Below, piece by piece: positions 46,395 to 55,350 of a stretch of DNA of 64,000 nucleotides (its first letter is position 1; the number at the start of each line of letters is the position of its first letter). Where the stretch lies: contig BIFP01000016.1 in NCBI GenBank assembly GCA_005402585.1, positions 122,063 to 186,062 on the forward strand, in the 5' to 3' direction. The DNA comes from Micromonosporaceae bacterium KJ-029 (GTDB lineage Bacteria; Actinomycetota; Actinomycetes; Mycobacteriales; Micromonosporaceae). Under the pieces are notes generated by a model. It was not told where the DNA came from, did not search any database, and saw nothing but the letters and a program-made list of their open reading frames with translations. Made by a program: the position numbers and the translations under genes.

Positions 46395-48161
46395 TCAGCG
46401 GGCGATCTCGGTGACGCGGGACTCGCGTACCACCGTCACCCGGATCTGGCCGGGATAGGTCAGCTCCTCCTCGATCTGCTTGGCCACGTCCCGGGCCAGC
46501 ACCGCCGCGCCGATGTCGTCGACATCGTCCGGCTTGACCATCACCCGGATCTCCCGGCCCGCCTGCATGGCGAAGACCTTCTCCACACCGAGCTTGCCGG
46601 CCGCGATCTCCTCGATCCGCTCCAGCCGCTTGACGTACGCCTCCAGGCTCTCCCGCCGCGCCCCCGGCCGACCCCCGGAACAGGCGTCGGACGCCTGGGT
46701 CAGCACAGCCTCGACGGTCTGCGGCGGCACCTCGTTGTGGTGCGCCTCGATGGCGTGCACCACGTCCTCACTCTCGCCGTACTTGCGGGCCACGTCGGCG
46801 CCGATGATGGCGTGGCTACCCTCCACCTCGTGGGTGAGTGCCTTGCCGATGTCGTGCAGGAACGCCGACCGCTTGATCAACGGCACGTCCAAGCGTAGTT
46901 CGGCGGCCATGATGCCGGCGATGTGTGCGGTCTCGACCAGGTGCTTGAGCACGTTCTGCCCGTACGACGTGCGGTAGCGCAGCCGGCCCAGCAGCGTGAC
47001 CAGCTCGTCGTGGATCTCGGTGATGCCCACCTCGACGAGGGCGTCCTCGGCGGCCCGCCGGCACAGCTGGTCCACCTCCTGGCGGGCCAGGTCGTGCACC
47101 TCCTCGATCCGGTGCGGGTGGATCCGGCCGTCCAGCACCAGCTTCTCCAGCGTCAGCCGGCCCACCTCCCGGCGTACCGGGTCGAAGCAGGACAGCAACA
47201 CCGCCTCGGGGGTGTCGTCGATGATCAGGTTGACCCCGGTGACCGACTCGAAGGCCCGGATGTTGCGGCCCTCCCGGCCGATGATCCGCCCCTTCATCTC
47301 GTCGCCCGGCAGGTGCAGCACGCTGACCACGCTCTCGGCCGTCTGCTCGCTGGCCACCCGCTGGATGGCGTCCACCACGATGTGCCGGGCCCGCTGCTCT
47401 GCGGTGGACCGGGCGTCCGACTCGATGTCCCGCACCAGCAACGCGGCCTCCCGCTTGGCCTGGGTCTCGATCGCCTCGACCAGCTCGGCCCGCGCCGCGT
47501 CGGCGGTCAGCCCGGCGACCCGCTCCAGCTCGCGGCGCCGCTGTTGCTCCGCCTCAGCCAACTCGTCCTCCCGGACGGCGAGCCCCGTTTCGCGGGCGGA
47601 GAGGGCGGCACTCGCGGCGGTCAGCTGGCGTTCCCGCTCGGCGAGCCGCTCCACCTCCTCCGTGTGCAGCCGCTCCCGCTCGTCCATCCGGGCCGCCCGC
47701 CGCTCCACCTCGGCGGCCTGCTCGCGGGTGGTCGCGGCGAGCACCGCCACCTCCCGTTCGCCGCTGCGCCGGGCCGCGGCACGCAGCTGCTCGGCGTCCG
47801 CCTCGGCCTGCTTATGCGCCCGTTCCAGAACCGTGTCCGCCTCGGCGCGGGCGTCGTCGAGCACCCGGCGCGCCTCGGCCCGGGCGGCCTTCGCCTCCGC
47901 CTTGGCCGCCGCCGCCTCCGTCCGGGCCGCCGCCGCCGCAGACTTCGCCACATCGATGGTGCTGTTGGCCTCGTCGGCAGCGGTACGCAGCGCGGCGAGC
48001 GACTGCTCCTGGCGGTCCTTCTCGGCGATGTAGGCGGGATCCTCCGGGGCCGGACGCGCCTGAAGCCCGCGCAGCACCCGGAACCCGAAAACCACCGCAC
48101 CGAGCACCACCAGGATCAGCACCACCACGGCGGCCAGCAGTACGACGTCAAAGGTGCTCAT
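46395..48161 (-). CDS. rny: Ribonuclease Y
   Basis: 588 residues. It begins with one membrane helix (residues 6-30), then a long coiled coil (about 50-260) rich in Ala/Glu/Arg, a KH domain (GDEMKGRIIGREGRNIRAFESVTGVNLIIDDTPEAV) and an HD phosphohydrolase domain (RSAFLHDIGKALTHEVEGSHAIIGADVARKYGESEDVVHAIEAHHNE). RNase Y is a membrane-anchored endoribonuclease that starts mRNA decay. Length is larger than in Bacillus (520) because of the coiled coil. Its ATG overlaps the stop of an upstream low-complexity ORF. Confidence 0.93.
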   Translation of the reverse strand: MSTFDVVLLAAVVVLILVVLGAVVFGFRVLRGLQARPAPEDPAYIAEKDRQEQSLAALRTAADEANSTIDVAKSAAAAARTEAAAAKAEAKAARAEARRVLDDARAEADTVLERAHKQAEADAEQLRAAARRSGEREVAVLAATTREQAAEVERRAARMDERERLHTEEVERLAERERQLTAASAALSARETGLAVREDELAEAEQQRRRELERVAGLTADAARAELVEAIETQAKREAALLVRDIESDARSTAEQRARHIVVDAIQRVASEQTAESVVSVLHLPGDEMKGRIIGREGRNIRAFESVTGVNLIIDDTPEAVLLSCFDPVRREVGRLTLEKLVLDGRIHPHRIEEVHDLARQEVDQLCRRAAEDALVEVGITEIHDELVTLLGRLRYRTSYGQNVLKHLVETAHIAGIMAAELRLDVPLIKRSAFLHDIGKALTHEVEGSHAIIGADVARKYGESEDVVHAIEAHHNEVPPQTVEAVLTQASDACSGGRPGARRESLEAYVKRLERIEEIAAGKLGVEKVFAMQAGREIRVMVKPDDVDDIGAAVLARDVAKQIEEELTYPGQIRVTVVRESRVTEIAR

Positions 48162-48631
48162 GCCGCAGCTCCATCACACCCGTTACCGGCCGTCCCGGCC
48201 GTGATCACTCCGACCATCGCCGCGAGCCCGACCACTCGGGCGGTCACCGCCGGGCCGGCCGATCCGGCGGGCACCACCGGGTTGACCGCTGCGCCGGGCA
48301 CCACCGGGTTGACCGCTGCGGCCATGGCCACCGGCTTGACCGCTGTCGAGGTAGGCGCCGGGCCGACCGTCCGAACGGTGACCGGGCCGACCGTCCGCAC
48401 CGTGGCCGGGCCGACCTTCCGAAACGTGGTCGCCGGGTCAGCAGCTCGAACGGTGACCGGGCCGACCGTCCGGACCGTGGTCGCCGGGTCAGCCGCTCGG
48501 GTCGGGACCGGGCCGACCGGGATCAGCACCGCCGGGTTCGTGACCGTCGACGCCGAACTCTGCTCACCGTCGTCGGTGGCCCCGGGCTCGGCGGAGCCGG
48601 GCACGCCCGGCTCCCCGCTCATGCCAGCCAC
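48158..48631 (-). CDS. Low-complexity repeat protein upstream of rny
   Basis: 157 residues; the stop overlaps the rny ATG (ATGA), which supports translation. The body repeats the motif VRTVGPVTV/RAADPATT several times, from imperfect DNA repeats between about 48361 and 48520, and is rich in Val, Thr, Ala and Pro. No fold or family is recognised. The start near 48631 is arbitrary; codon use is as biased as in neighbours. It could be a spurious frame that happens to end at the rny start. Confidence 0.4.
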   Translation of the reverse strand: MAGMSGEPGVPGSAEPGATDDGEQSSASTVTNPAVLIPVGPVPTRAADPATTVRTVGPVTVRAADPATTFRKVGPATVRTVGPVTVRTVGPAPTSTAVKPVAMAAAVNPVVPGAAVNPVVPAGSAGPAVTARVVGLAAMVGVITAGTAGNGCDGAAA

Positions 48632-49110
48632 CCGGTGGACCTGTGCCGCCTCGCCATGGCGCGCCTCCCCTGAACGTCGCGCCGCAGAAGCCTGCCTGTG
48701 GGCACGCTCCTACGGCTCTGGACGCCCGACCGGAGCGCCTGGCCGCGGGATGGCTTACTCCGCCGACGGGGTCCGTGGGACCGTCGGCTGGTCTGGTGCA
48801 GTTGTCACGCCGGCACCGGACCGGCCTGTCCGGAGCTGCGTCAACGGCCGATGGTGCTGGCCAAAGTGATGCTGTTCTGTTACGCGATCTATGTTGTGCG
48901 CTTAGCCTGCGCTTGGTCGGGCAATGTGAGCCTTTATGGCGAGGCTAGGTCTCCGACGGCCTCCGGTCAAGAAGTCATGATCAAACCACCCGGACGGAGA
49001 GAAGTTGCACCATCACCCTCCGCCAACCAAGAGTCGGACGTCAGCTCACAAACGAGACACCCCTCCACCCCCAACACCGCCACTCACCCACCCTGCCGCC
49101 CTCCTACCGC

Positions 49111-49173
49111 CGTCGATCATGAAGTTAGCGGGCGTTTTGATCTCCAAACCCCCCGCTAGCTTCATGATCGACG
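49111..49173. repeat. CGATCATG hairpin repeat, copy 3 (diverged)
   Basis: cgtcgatcatgaagttagcg (from 49111) and cgctagcttcatgatcgacg (to 49173) pair over 22 bases with one mismatch around a 19-base loop. Only the ends (CGATCATGnAGTT) are shared with the copies at 20371 and 32521. It lies 226 bases beyond the recX stop. Confidence 0.75.
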
Positions 49174-49219
49174 CGACGGGCGCGGGCGGGAGGGGCAGGG
49201 GCGGGGGCGGGGCTAAAGG

Positions 49220-49366
49220 CGCGCGGGGCGCGGGGCGCGCGGGGCGCGGGGCGCGCGGGGCGCGGGGCGCGCGGGGCGCGGGGCGCGCGGGGCGCGGGGC
49301 GCGCGGGGCGCGGGGCGCGCGGGGGCGCGGGGCGCGCGGGGGCGCGGGGCGCGCGGGGGCGCGGGG
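49220..49366. repeat. 16/17-bp GC minisatellite, nine tandem units
   Basis: Six exact copies of CGCGCGGGGCGCGGGG (49220-49315) are followed by three 17-bp copies with one extra G (49316-49366). The run is essentially all G and C on one strand, with G-quadruplex and Z-DNA potential. It lies just downstream of the recX stop. Confidence 0.9.
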
Positions 49367-49398
49367 CGGGGGGCAGGGGGCGCGGGGCGGGGCGCGGG

Positions 49399-50175
49399 TT
49401 AGGGGTCGGGGGTGGTTAGGGCGTCGGGGTCGATGTGCTCGGCGAACTCGGCTGCCTCGGCGCTCTGCGCGGCGAGGGCGTCCTTCACCGCCCGGATGGC
49501 CACACCCGGCGGGTAACCCTTGCGGGCCAGCATGCCGACCAGCCGCCGGAACACCGCGTCCGGCTCACCCCGGGCGGTGCGCAGCTTCCGCTCGACCAGG
49601 GCGCGGGCGGTCTCCGCCTCGGTGGTGTCGTCCAGCTCGTCGAGCGCCTCGTTGGCGGTGTCGCCGTCAACCCCGCGCTGGCGCAGCTCGTTGGCCAGCG
49701 CGCGGCGGGCCAGCCCTCGGCCGGCGTGCCGGCTGGTCACCCAGGCCCGGGCGAACGCGGCGTCGTCGATGATGCCGACCTCGTCGTACCGGTCGAGGAC
49801 CTGGGTGGCCGTCTCCTCGGAGATACCGCGCCGGGCCAGCGCGGTGGCCAGCTCGGCGCGGGTACGCGGGCGGACCGCGAGCTGGCGCAGGCAGATCTCC
49901 CGGGCCACCTCGGCCTCGTCCCGAGGCGCGGCCGACTCGCGGCCCGATCCCACCTCACCGCGAGGCGTGACAGTGCCGCCCGGCGCCGGCGGCACCGAGC
50001 GGGACCAGCCACCGGCGGCCCGGCCGTGACCGGCCTCGTCCCCGGGAGCGCCCGATGCCGGGTCGGCCTCGTTTCCGGTGGCGCGGCGGCCTCGGCGTGG
50101 GCGCGGTGTGGTGTCACCCGAACGGGACGGGCTGGCGTCCCAGCCCCGCCCCGTACGGGCGCGTCGTCCAGCCAC
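49399..50175 (-). CDS. recX: Regulatory protein RecX
   Basis: 258 residues. The N-terminal 90 residues are a low-complexity Arg/Gly/Pro extension. The RecX helical repeats follow: AREICLRQLAVRPRTRAELATALARRGISEETATQVLDRYDEVGIIDDAAFARAWVTSRHAGRGLARRALANELRQRGV and a third repeat with KLRTARGEPDAVFRRLVGMLARKGYPPGVAIRAVK. RecX binds RecA filaments and limits recombination. It lies nine bases downstream of recA, in its operon. Confidence 0.92.
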   Translation of the reverse strand: MAGRRARTGRGWDASPSRSGDTTPRPRRGRRATGNEADPASGAPGDEAGHGRAAGGWSRSVPPAPGGTVTPRGEVGSGRESAAPRDEAEVAREICLRQLAVRPRTRAELATALARRGISEETATQVLDRYDEVGIIDDAAFARAWVTSRHAGRGLARRALANELRQRGVDGDTANEALDELDDTTEAETARALVERKLRTARGEPDAVFRRLVGMLARKGYPPGVAIRAVKDALAAQSAEAAEFAEHIDPDALTTPDP

Positions 50176-50184
50176 GAGTCAGGA

Positions 50185-51231
50185 TCAGAAGTCGACCGGC
50201 GGCAGCTCCGGCCCACCGGTGGCGTCGCCCACGCCGATCCCGACGCCGAGCTTCTCCAGGATCTTCTTCTCGATCTCCGCGGCCACGTCCGGGTTCTCCC
50301 GGAGGAACTCGCGGGCCTTCTCCTTGCCCTGGCCGAGCTGGTCACCGTCGTAGGTGTACCAGGCGCCGGACTTACGGATGATCGCCTGCTCGACGCCGAC
50401 GTCGATCAGCGAGCCCTCGCGGGAGATGCCCTTGCCGTACATGATGTCGAACTCGGCCTGCTTGAACGGCGCGGCGACCTTGTTCTTCACGACCTTGACC
50501 CGGGTGCGGTTACCGACCACGTCGGTGCCGTCCTTGAGGCTCTCGATACGGCGTACGTCGAGGCGGACCGAGGCGTAGAACTTCAACGCCCGACCACCCG
50601 TCGTCGTCTCGGGGCTGCCGAACATGACGCCGATCTTCTCGCGGAGCTGGTTGATGAAGATCGCGGTGGTGCCGGTGTTGTTGAGCACACCGGTGATCTT
50701 CCGCAGCGCCTGGCTCATCAGCCGGGCCTGCAGACCCACGTGGCTGTCGCCCATCTCGCCCTCGATCTCGGCGCGCGGCACCAGCGCGGCGACCGAGTCG
50801 ATCACGATGATGTCCAGCGCGCCGGAGCGGACCAGCATGTCGGCGATCTCAAGCGCCTGCTCGCCGGTGTCGGGCTGGGAGACCAGCAGGGCGTCGGTGT
50901 CGACGCCGAGGGCCTTGGCGTACTCCGGGTCGAGCGCGTGCTCGGCGTCGATGAAGGCGGCGATGCCGCCGGCCCGCTGGGCGTTGGCCACCGCGTGCAG
51001 CGCGACCGTGGTCTTACCGCTGCTCTCCGGGCCGTAGATCTCGATGACCCGACCACGGGGCAGACCGCCCACGCCGAGCGCGACGTCGAGGGCGATGGAG
51101 CTGGTGGGGATCACCGCGGTCTGCACGACCGGCCGCTCCCCCAGCCTCATCACCGAGCCCTTGCCGAACTGTTTGTCGATCTGGGCGAGAGCAAGGTCGA
51201 GCGCCTTCTCCCGGTCAGGCCCTGCCGCCAT
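50185..51231 (-). CDS. recA: Recombinase RecA
   Basis: 348 residues from the ATG at 51231. P-loop GPESSGKTT, the Walker [16 protein letters not shown]-binding loop L1 ([28 protein letters not shown]) and L2 ([35 protein letters not shown]) are all present. It drives homologous recombination and stimulates LexA self-cleavage. An SOS-like box lies 133 bases upstream. No intein is present. Confidence 0.98.
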   Translation of the reverse strand: MAAGPDREKALDLALAQIDKQFGKGSVMRLGERPVVQTAVIPTSSIALDVALGVGGLPRGRVIEIYGPESSGKTTVALHAVANAQRAGGIAAFIDAEHALDPEYAKALGVDTDALLVSQPDTGEQALEIADMLVRSGALDIIVIDSVAALVPRAEIEGEMGDSHVGLQARLMSQALRKITGVLNNTGTTAIFINQLREKIGVMFGSPETTTGGRALKFYASVRLDVRRIESLKDGTDVVGNRTRVKVVKNKVAAPFKQAEFDIMYGKGISREGSLIDVGVEQAIIRKSGAWYTYDGDQLGQGKEKAREFLRENPDVAAEIEKKILEKLGVGIGVGDATGGPELPPVDF

Positions 51232-51363
51232 CGTTGCCACCCCTGCCTTCGCCGGCGTCTTTCCTGAGCTTCGCGTCACGCGGGACACGCTAGGCGCTAG
51301 GTCCGACAGAAAACCAGCCGACGGGCCGTGGCCTGTGGACGAGCACCCCGCTGTGGACAATAG

Positions 51364-51379
51364 CCGAACAGGTGTACGA
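51364..51379 (-). promoter_or_regulatory. SOS (LexA) box upstream of recA
   Basis: On the minus strand tcgtacacctgttcgg matches TCGAACACATGTTCGA at 13 of 16 positions. It is 133 bases upstream of the recA ATG and supports LexA control. Confidence 0.7.
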
Positions 51380-51416
51380 GTCGGCAAGCGACACGCGGAA
51401 GTAGCGAATCGGGTGC

Positions 51417-51617
51417 TCAGCGTAGCCGGGCAGGCACCCGGTCGGGGTAGGCGGCGACCACCGCCCGCCACACCACGTGCGTCTCCACACCGGCGGCGAG
51501 CGCCTGCTCGATGGTCCGCCCACCGAGCTGCGACAGCACCTGGTCGCTGGCGATGCTGGCCGCGTACCCGGGCCCGAACGCCTCATCCAGCCGCGCCCAG
51601 AAGTCGGTCAGCCGCAC
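51417..51617 (-). CDS. DUF3046 family protein
   Basis: 66 residues from a GTG at 51617 (gaggagg upstream). [53 protein letters not shown] is the DUF3046 pattern, a small helical protein encoded next to recA in many actinobacteria. Function is unknown. The gene starts two bases after the stop of the MFS gene upstream and may be transcribed with it. Confidence 0.88.
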   Translation of the reverse strand: MRLTDFWARLDEAFGPGYAASIASDQVLSQLGGRTIEQALAAGVETHVVWRAVVAAYPDRVPARLR

Positions 51618-51619
51618 GA

Positions 51620-53020
51620 TCAGTCCTCCTCGTCCGGTGCGCCCACCGGCACCGGCCGCAACGCTAGCGCCAGCAGGGGCGCCACCGCGACCGCGGCGAG
51701 CAGGGTCAGCACGGGATAACCCGCCACCTGCATGACAAACCCGCTGACCGCGCCGGCCAGCGCCCCGGCCAGCCCCATGACCAGGTCGGACAGACCCTGC
51801 ACGCTGGGGCGTACCGGGTCCGGCACCGACTCCGACAGCAGGGTGGAGCCGGCCACCATGGTCGCCGACCAGCCGAGGCCGAGCAGCACCAGCCCGACGG
51901 TGAGCCGGATCGTGTGGTGGCCGGCGGTGCCGGCGACCGCGCAGGCGGCGAGCAGCGTGCCGATCCCGCCGAGGATCACCGCGCGCCGGCCGAGCCGGTC
52001 GGTGAGCCAGCCGACCACGGGCGCCAGCGCGTACATGCCGGCGATGTGCAGGCTCAGCACGAGCCCGACGACCGGCAAGACCTCCTCGACGGCGTAGAAC
52101 TCCCGCAGGTGCACCGGGGTCATCGCCATCACCGCCACCATCACCAGGTGGCCCATGGCCACGGCGGCGATGCCGAGCCGGGCGGCCGGGCGGGCGCGTA
52201 CCACCGACCAGGCGGCGCGCATGCCCGCGCCGCGCCGGGCCGGCGGTGCCGGCGCCGCGACGGGCTCGGCCGCCACCGGATCGGCGGCGGGCGCCGGAGC
52301 GTCGCCGGACTCCACCGGGCCGGCACCGTCCACCGGTGCACCAGGGGACGACGCCGGGCCGCTGGTGCGGGCCGCCGCGAGCCGGCGGGCGGTGAGCAGC
52401 GGGTCGGGCCGCAACCACACCAGCAGTACGCCGGCGGCGAGCACGAACGCGACGGCGCTGAACGCGAACGGGCCGGACAGGGCCGGCAACCCCAACCCAC
52501 GGGTGGTGCGGTCGGCGAGCGCGGCGAAGTTCGGGGCGGCCACCGCGCCGATGGTGGTGGCCCAGATGATCAGCGAGAGCTGCCGGGCCCGGCGGGTCGG
52601 CTCGGCGAGGTCGACCGCGGCGTAACGGGCCTGGAGGTTGGCCGCCGACCCACCTCCGAATAGCAGCATGCCGAGAAAGAGCAACGGGATCCAGCGGGTC
52701 GCCGCGGCGAGCACGACCAGCAGCCCGCCCAGCGCGCCGACGCCGTAGGCGAAGGCCAGGCCAGGCCGGCGGCCGTGCCCGGTGGTGATCCGGGTGACCG
52801 GGATGGCGAGCAGCGCGGCACCGACCACGGCGGCGCTCTGTGTCAGGCCGGCGACCGCGGTACCGGCGATCTCGGCGGCGAGCAGCGCCCCGACGGCGAC
52901 ACCGATGGTCACCCCGATCCCGCCGACCACCTGGGTGGTGAAGAGCAGCCGCAGGGTACGCCGCTGGACCGGCGCGGCGTTGGGGCGTGCCGGTGTCGGT
53001 GTCGTCAGGTCGGTGGCCAT
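51620..53020 (-). CDS. MFS transporter
   Basis: 466 residues from the ATG at 53020 with gaggag upstream. Twelve membrane helices are apparent, with a cytoplasmic loop of about 60 low-complexity residues (SGPASSPGAPVDGAGPVESGDAPAPAADPVAAEP) in the middle. The motif DRLGRRAVILGG near helices 8-9 and AYGVGALGG near helix 3 fit drug/H+ antiporter-type MFS proteins. The substrate is unknown; it is not adjacent to a regulator. Confidence 0.8.
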   Translation of the reverse strand: MATDLTTPTPARPNAAPVQRRTLRLLFTTQVVGGIGVTIGVAVGALLAAEIAGTAVAGLTQSAAVVGAALLAIPVTRITTGHGRRPGLAFAYGVGALGGLLVVLAAATRWIPLLFLGMLLFGGGSAANLQARYAAVDLAEPTRRARQLSLIIWATTIGAVAAPNFAALADRTTRGLGLPALSGPFAFSAVAFVLAAGVLLVWLRPDPLLTARRLAAARTSGPASSPGAPVDGAGPVESGDAPAPAADPVAAEPVAAPAPPARRGAGMRAAWSVVRARPAARLGIAAVAMGHLVMVAVMAMTPVHLREFYAVEEVLPVVGLVLSLHIAGMYALAPVVGWLTDRLGRRAVILGGIGTLLAACAVAGTAGHHTIRLTVGLVLLGLGWSATMVAGSTLLSESVPDPVRPSVQGLSDLVMGLAGALAGAVSGFVMQVAGYPVLTLLAAVAVAPLLALALRPVPVGAPDEED

Positions 53021-53087
53021 CGGACTGCTCCTCGGGTAAGGGGTGACCATCCTTTCGCACCTGGCCGGTGGCCGGCAGCACGTTATC

Positions 53088-54251
53088 TCACAGCCCGAGG
53101 CCGCGCCCGATGATCTCCTTCATGATCTCGGTGGTGCCGCCGTAGATGGTCTGCACCCGGCCGTCCAGCCAGGCCCTCGCCACCGGGTACTCCAGCATGT
53201 AGCCGTAGCCGCCGTGCAGCTGCACGCAGCGGTCGGCGACCCGGTTCTGCAACTCGGTGGTCCACCACTTGGCCTTGGCCGCGTCGGTCACCGACAGCCG
53301 GCCGGCGTTGAACTCGGCGACGCAGTGGTTGACGAAGGTCCGCGCGATGGTGACCTCGGTGTCCAGCTCGGCCAGGAGGAACCGGTTGTGCTGGAATTTC
53401 CCGATCGGCCGGCCGAACGCCTCCCGGGTACGGGCGTAGTCGAGGGTGAGCGCGAGCAACTTCTCCGCGGCGGCGACCGCGCCGACCGCGATACTCAGCC
53501 GCTCCCGGGGCAGGTTGGCCGTCAGGTGGTAGAAGCCGTGGTTCTCGGTGCCGATGAGGTTCTCCGCCGGCACCCGGCAGTCGTCGAAGAACAGCTCGGC
53601 GGTGTCGTTGGCCTTCAGCCCGACCTTGGCCAGCCGCCGCCCCCGGGTGAAGCCGGGGGTGCCGGTCTCCACCGCGATCAGGCTCACCCCGTGCGCGCCC
53701 TCGTCGGCGGTCCGGACGACGACGACCACCAGATCGGCCAGCTCACCGTTGGTGATGAACGTCTTCTGCCCGTTGAGCACGAAGTCGTCGTCGTCACGGA
53801 CGGCGCTGGTGCGTACGCCGGCCAGGTCGGAGCCCGTGCCCGGTTCGCTCATCGCGATCGCGGTGACCAGGTCGCCGGAGCAGAACCTGGGCAGCCAGCG
53901 CTTGCGCTGCTCGTCGGTGGTCAGCTCGGTGAGATACGGCGCCACCACGTCGTTGTGCAGGCCGAAACCGAGCCCGGAGCAGCCGGCGGAGATGATCTCC
54001 TCGACCAGGACCGCGTTGTACCGGAAGTCCCGTTGCCCGCCACCGCCGTACGCCTCGTCGACATCCGGACCGAGCAGGCCGGCCGCGCCCGCCTTGCGCC
54101 ACACCTCACGGTCGACGATCCCGTCGGCCTCCCAGCGTTCGTGGTGCGGCACCGCCTCTCGGGCCAGGAATGTGCGGCACAGCTCGCGGAATTCGTCGTG
54201 GTCGCGCTCGTAGAGATGCTGCAGCATGGCGGCAAGTGTGGCATCGCTCAC
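53088..54251 (-). CDS. Acyl-CoA dehydrogenase
   Basis: 387 residues. Fold landmarks are clear: GLGFGLHNDVVAPYL, IAMSEPGTGSDLAGVRTSAVRDDDDFVLNGQKTFITNGELAD (FAD-binding), and RTREAFGRPIGKFQHNRFLLAEL, then LHGGYGYMLEYPVARAWLDGRVQTIYGGTTEIMKEIIGRGLGL with the IYGGTTEIM end. The catalytic Glu expected in IYGG-TxEIM regions is visible as TTEIMKEII. The enzyme oxidises acyl-CoA thioesters to enoyl-CoA. The start could be 24 bases shorter (MLQHLYERD). Confidence 0.9.
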   Translation of the reverse strand: MSDATLAAMLQHLYERDHDEFRELCRTFLAREAVPHHERWEADGIVDREVWRKAGAAGLLGPDVDEAYGGGGQRDFRYNAVLVEEIISAGCSGLGFGLHNDVVAPYLTELTTDEQRKRWLPRFCSGDLVTAIAMSEPGTGSDLAGVRTSAVRDDDDFVLNGQKTFITNGELADLVVVVVRTADEGAHGVSLIAVETGTPGFTRGRRLAKVGLKANDTAELFFDDCRVPAENLIGTENHGFYHLTANLPRERLSIAVGAVAAAEKLLALTLDYARTREAFGRPIGKFQHNRFLLAELDTEVTIARTFVNHCVAEFNAGRLSVTDAAKAKWWTTELQNRVADRCVQLHGGYGYMLEYPVARAWLDGRVQTIYGGTTEIMKEIIGRGLGL

Positions 54252-54310
54252 CGCCTCCGCACACGGCCCGCGCGCGTACCACCGGCCGTGGACGGCGGGT
54301 GCCGGGCCGG

Positions 54311-55012
54311 TCAGCCGGCGAGGGCGCGGGCCGCGACGGTGAGGTCGGCGACCAGCCCGTCGTAGGCCACGTCCTGGTTGTCGGCGCGGAGCACGGCGGA
54401 CGGGTGGATGGTGGCCAGCAGCCGGGCCGGCGGCACGTCCGCGGTCCTGCCGGCGCTGTCCACCGGCACCCGCTGGAAGTCCTCTGGGTGCTGGGCGGAG
54501 GCCGGCCAGGGCAGCAGTTCGCCGCGCTGGCGGGTGACCCGGAACGCGGGGCCGAGCAGCGCCTTCGCGGCGGTCGCCCCGAGCACCACCACGACCTCCG
54601 GGTTCAGTTGGGCGAACTCGGCGACGAGCCAGGGCCGGCAGGCGGTGATGTGTACCCGGTCCGGAGTCTGGTGGATGCGCCGCTTGCCGCGCAGCTCGAA
54701 GCGGAAGTGCTTCACCGCGTTGGTGAGGTAGATGTGTCCCGGGTCCAGTCCCGCGTCGTCGACGGCGCGACGCAGCAGCCGGCCGGCGGGGCCGACGAAG
54801 GGCAGTCCCTTCTGGTCCTCCATGTCGCCGGGTTGCTCGCCGACGAAGACCACCCGGGCGGCGGCGTCGCCCCGGCCGAAGACGGTCTGCGAGGCGGCCT
54901 GGTACAGCTCGCAGCCCCGGCAGCCGGTGGCGGCGGCTCTCAGCTCGTCGAGCGTGTCGGCCTGCGGCGGGATGAACTGCTGGGCGCCTGGTGCGGTCTC
55001 GGTCTCGGCCAT
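54311..55012 (-). CDS. UdgX-type uracil-DNA glycosylase
   Basis: 233 residues from the ATG at 55012. It has the family 4-like iron-sulfur Cys pair CRGCELYQAASQTVFGRGD, motif A GEQPGDMEDQKGLPFVGPAG, and the diagnostic loop RGKRRIHQTP. In mycobacterial UdgX the His of KRRIH forms a covalent bond with the uracil-sugar position, leaving the enzyme attached to DNA. The HPSAVLRA motif closes the active site. It probably protects against uracil in DNA by capturing it irreversibly. The iron-sulfur ligands include two cysteines near residues 33-36. Confidence 0.85.
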   Translation of the reverse strand: MAETETAPGAQQFIPPQADTLDELRAAATGCRGCELYQAASQTVFGRGDAAARVVFVGEQPGDMEDQKGLPFVGPAGRLLRRAVDDAGLDPGHIYLTNAVKHFRFELRGKRRIHQTPDRVHITACRPWLVAEFAQLNPEVVVVLGATAAKALLGPAFRVTRQRGELLPWPASAQHPEDFQRVPVDSAGRTADVPPARLLATIHPSAVLRADNQDVAYDGLVADLTVAARALAG

Positions 55013-55076
55013 GGCGCCTGTTATATACCCGTCGCGAGCATGATGCCCGGGTAGGGCACGGGTCCGGGTGACACCA

Positions 55077-55196
55077 TCAGTAACCTCCGCCGCCGCCACC
55101 GTGGCGGGACACCAAGGCGATCACCACGATCACCAGCACGATCGCCGCCACGATGACGGCGATCCAGACACCTCTCCTCGAACCCGCGCCGGCCAT
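55077..55196 (-). CDS. Small single-helix membrane protein
   Basis: 39 residues; a short frame with a good start: ATG at 55196 follows ggaggtg at the right distance. It reads SRRGVWIAVIVAAIVLVIVVIALVSRH, one membrane helix (residues 11-29), and ends in a Gly-rich GGGGGGY tail. The closeness of charged residues on both sides suits a small inner-membrane protein. Family unknown. Confidence 0.55.
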   Translation of the reverse strand: MAGAGSRRGVWIAVIVAAIVLVIVVIALVSRHGGGGGGY

Positions 55197-55350
55197 GCGT
55201 CACCTCCGGCGCCCCGCTTACCCAGCCGGGGACCGGTCACGCCCGGGCCAACCGGAACCCACCCGGCGGCACCGGCCCGGCGGGACCGGCCCGGCGGGAC
55301 CACTCGGCGGGGCCGGGCCGCGGCGGCTCAGCCGGCCGGTCCGGTGCTGG

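Larger units (their letters stand above)
48632..49398. other. Long gene-free region between rny and recX
   Basis: 767 bases. No convincing gene. Bases 48860-49060 are less GC-rich and could hold the promoter of the rny transcript on the minus strand. The stretch also has the CGATCATG hairpin (49111-49173) and the GC minisatellite (49220-49366). Confidence 0.5.

Noticed and set aside
46923..48869. 648-codon plus-strand frame opposite rny
   Set aside because: Antisense to the well-supported RNase Y gene; low complexity with no domain.
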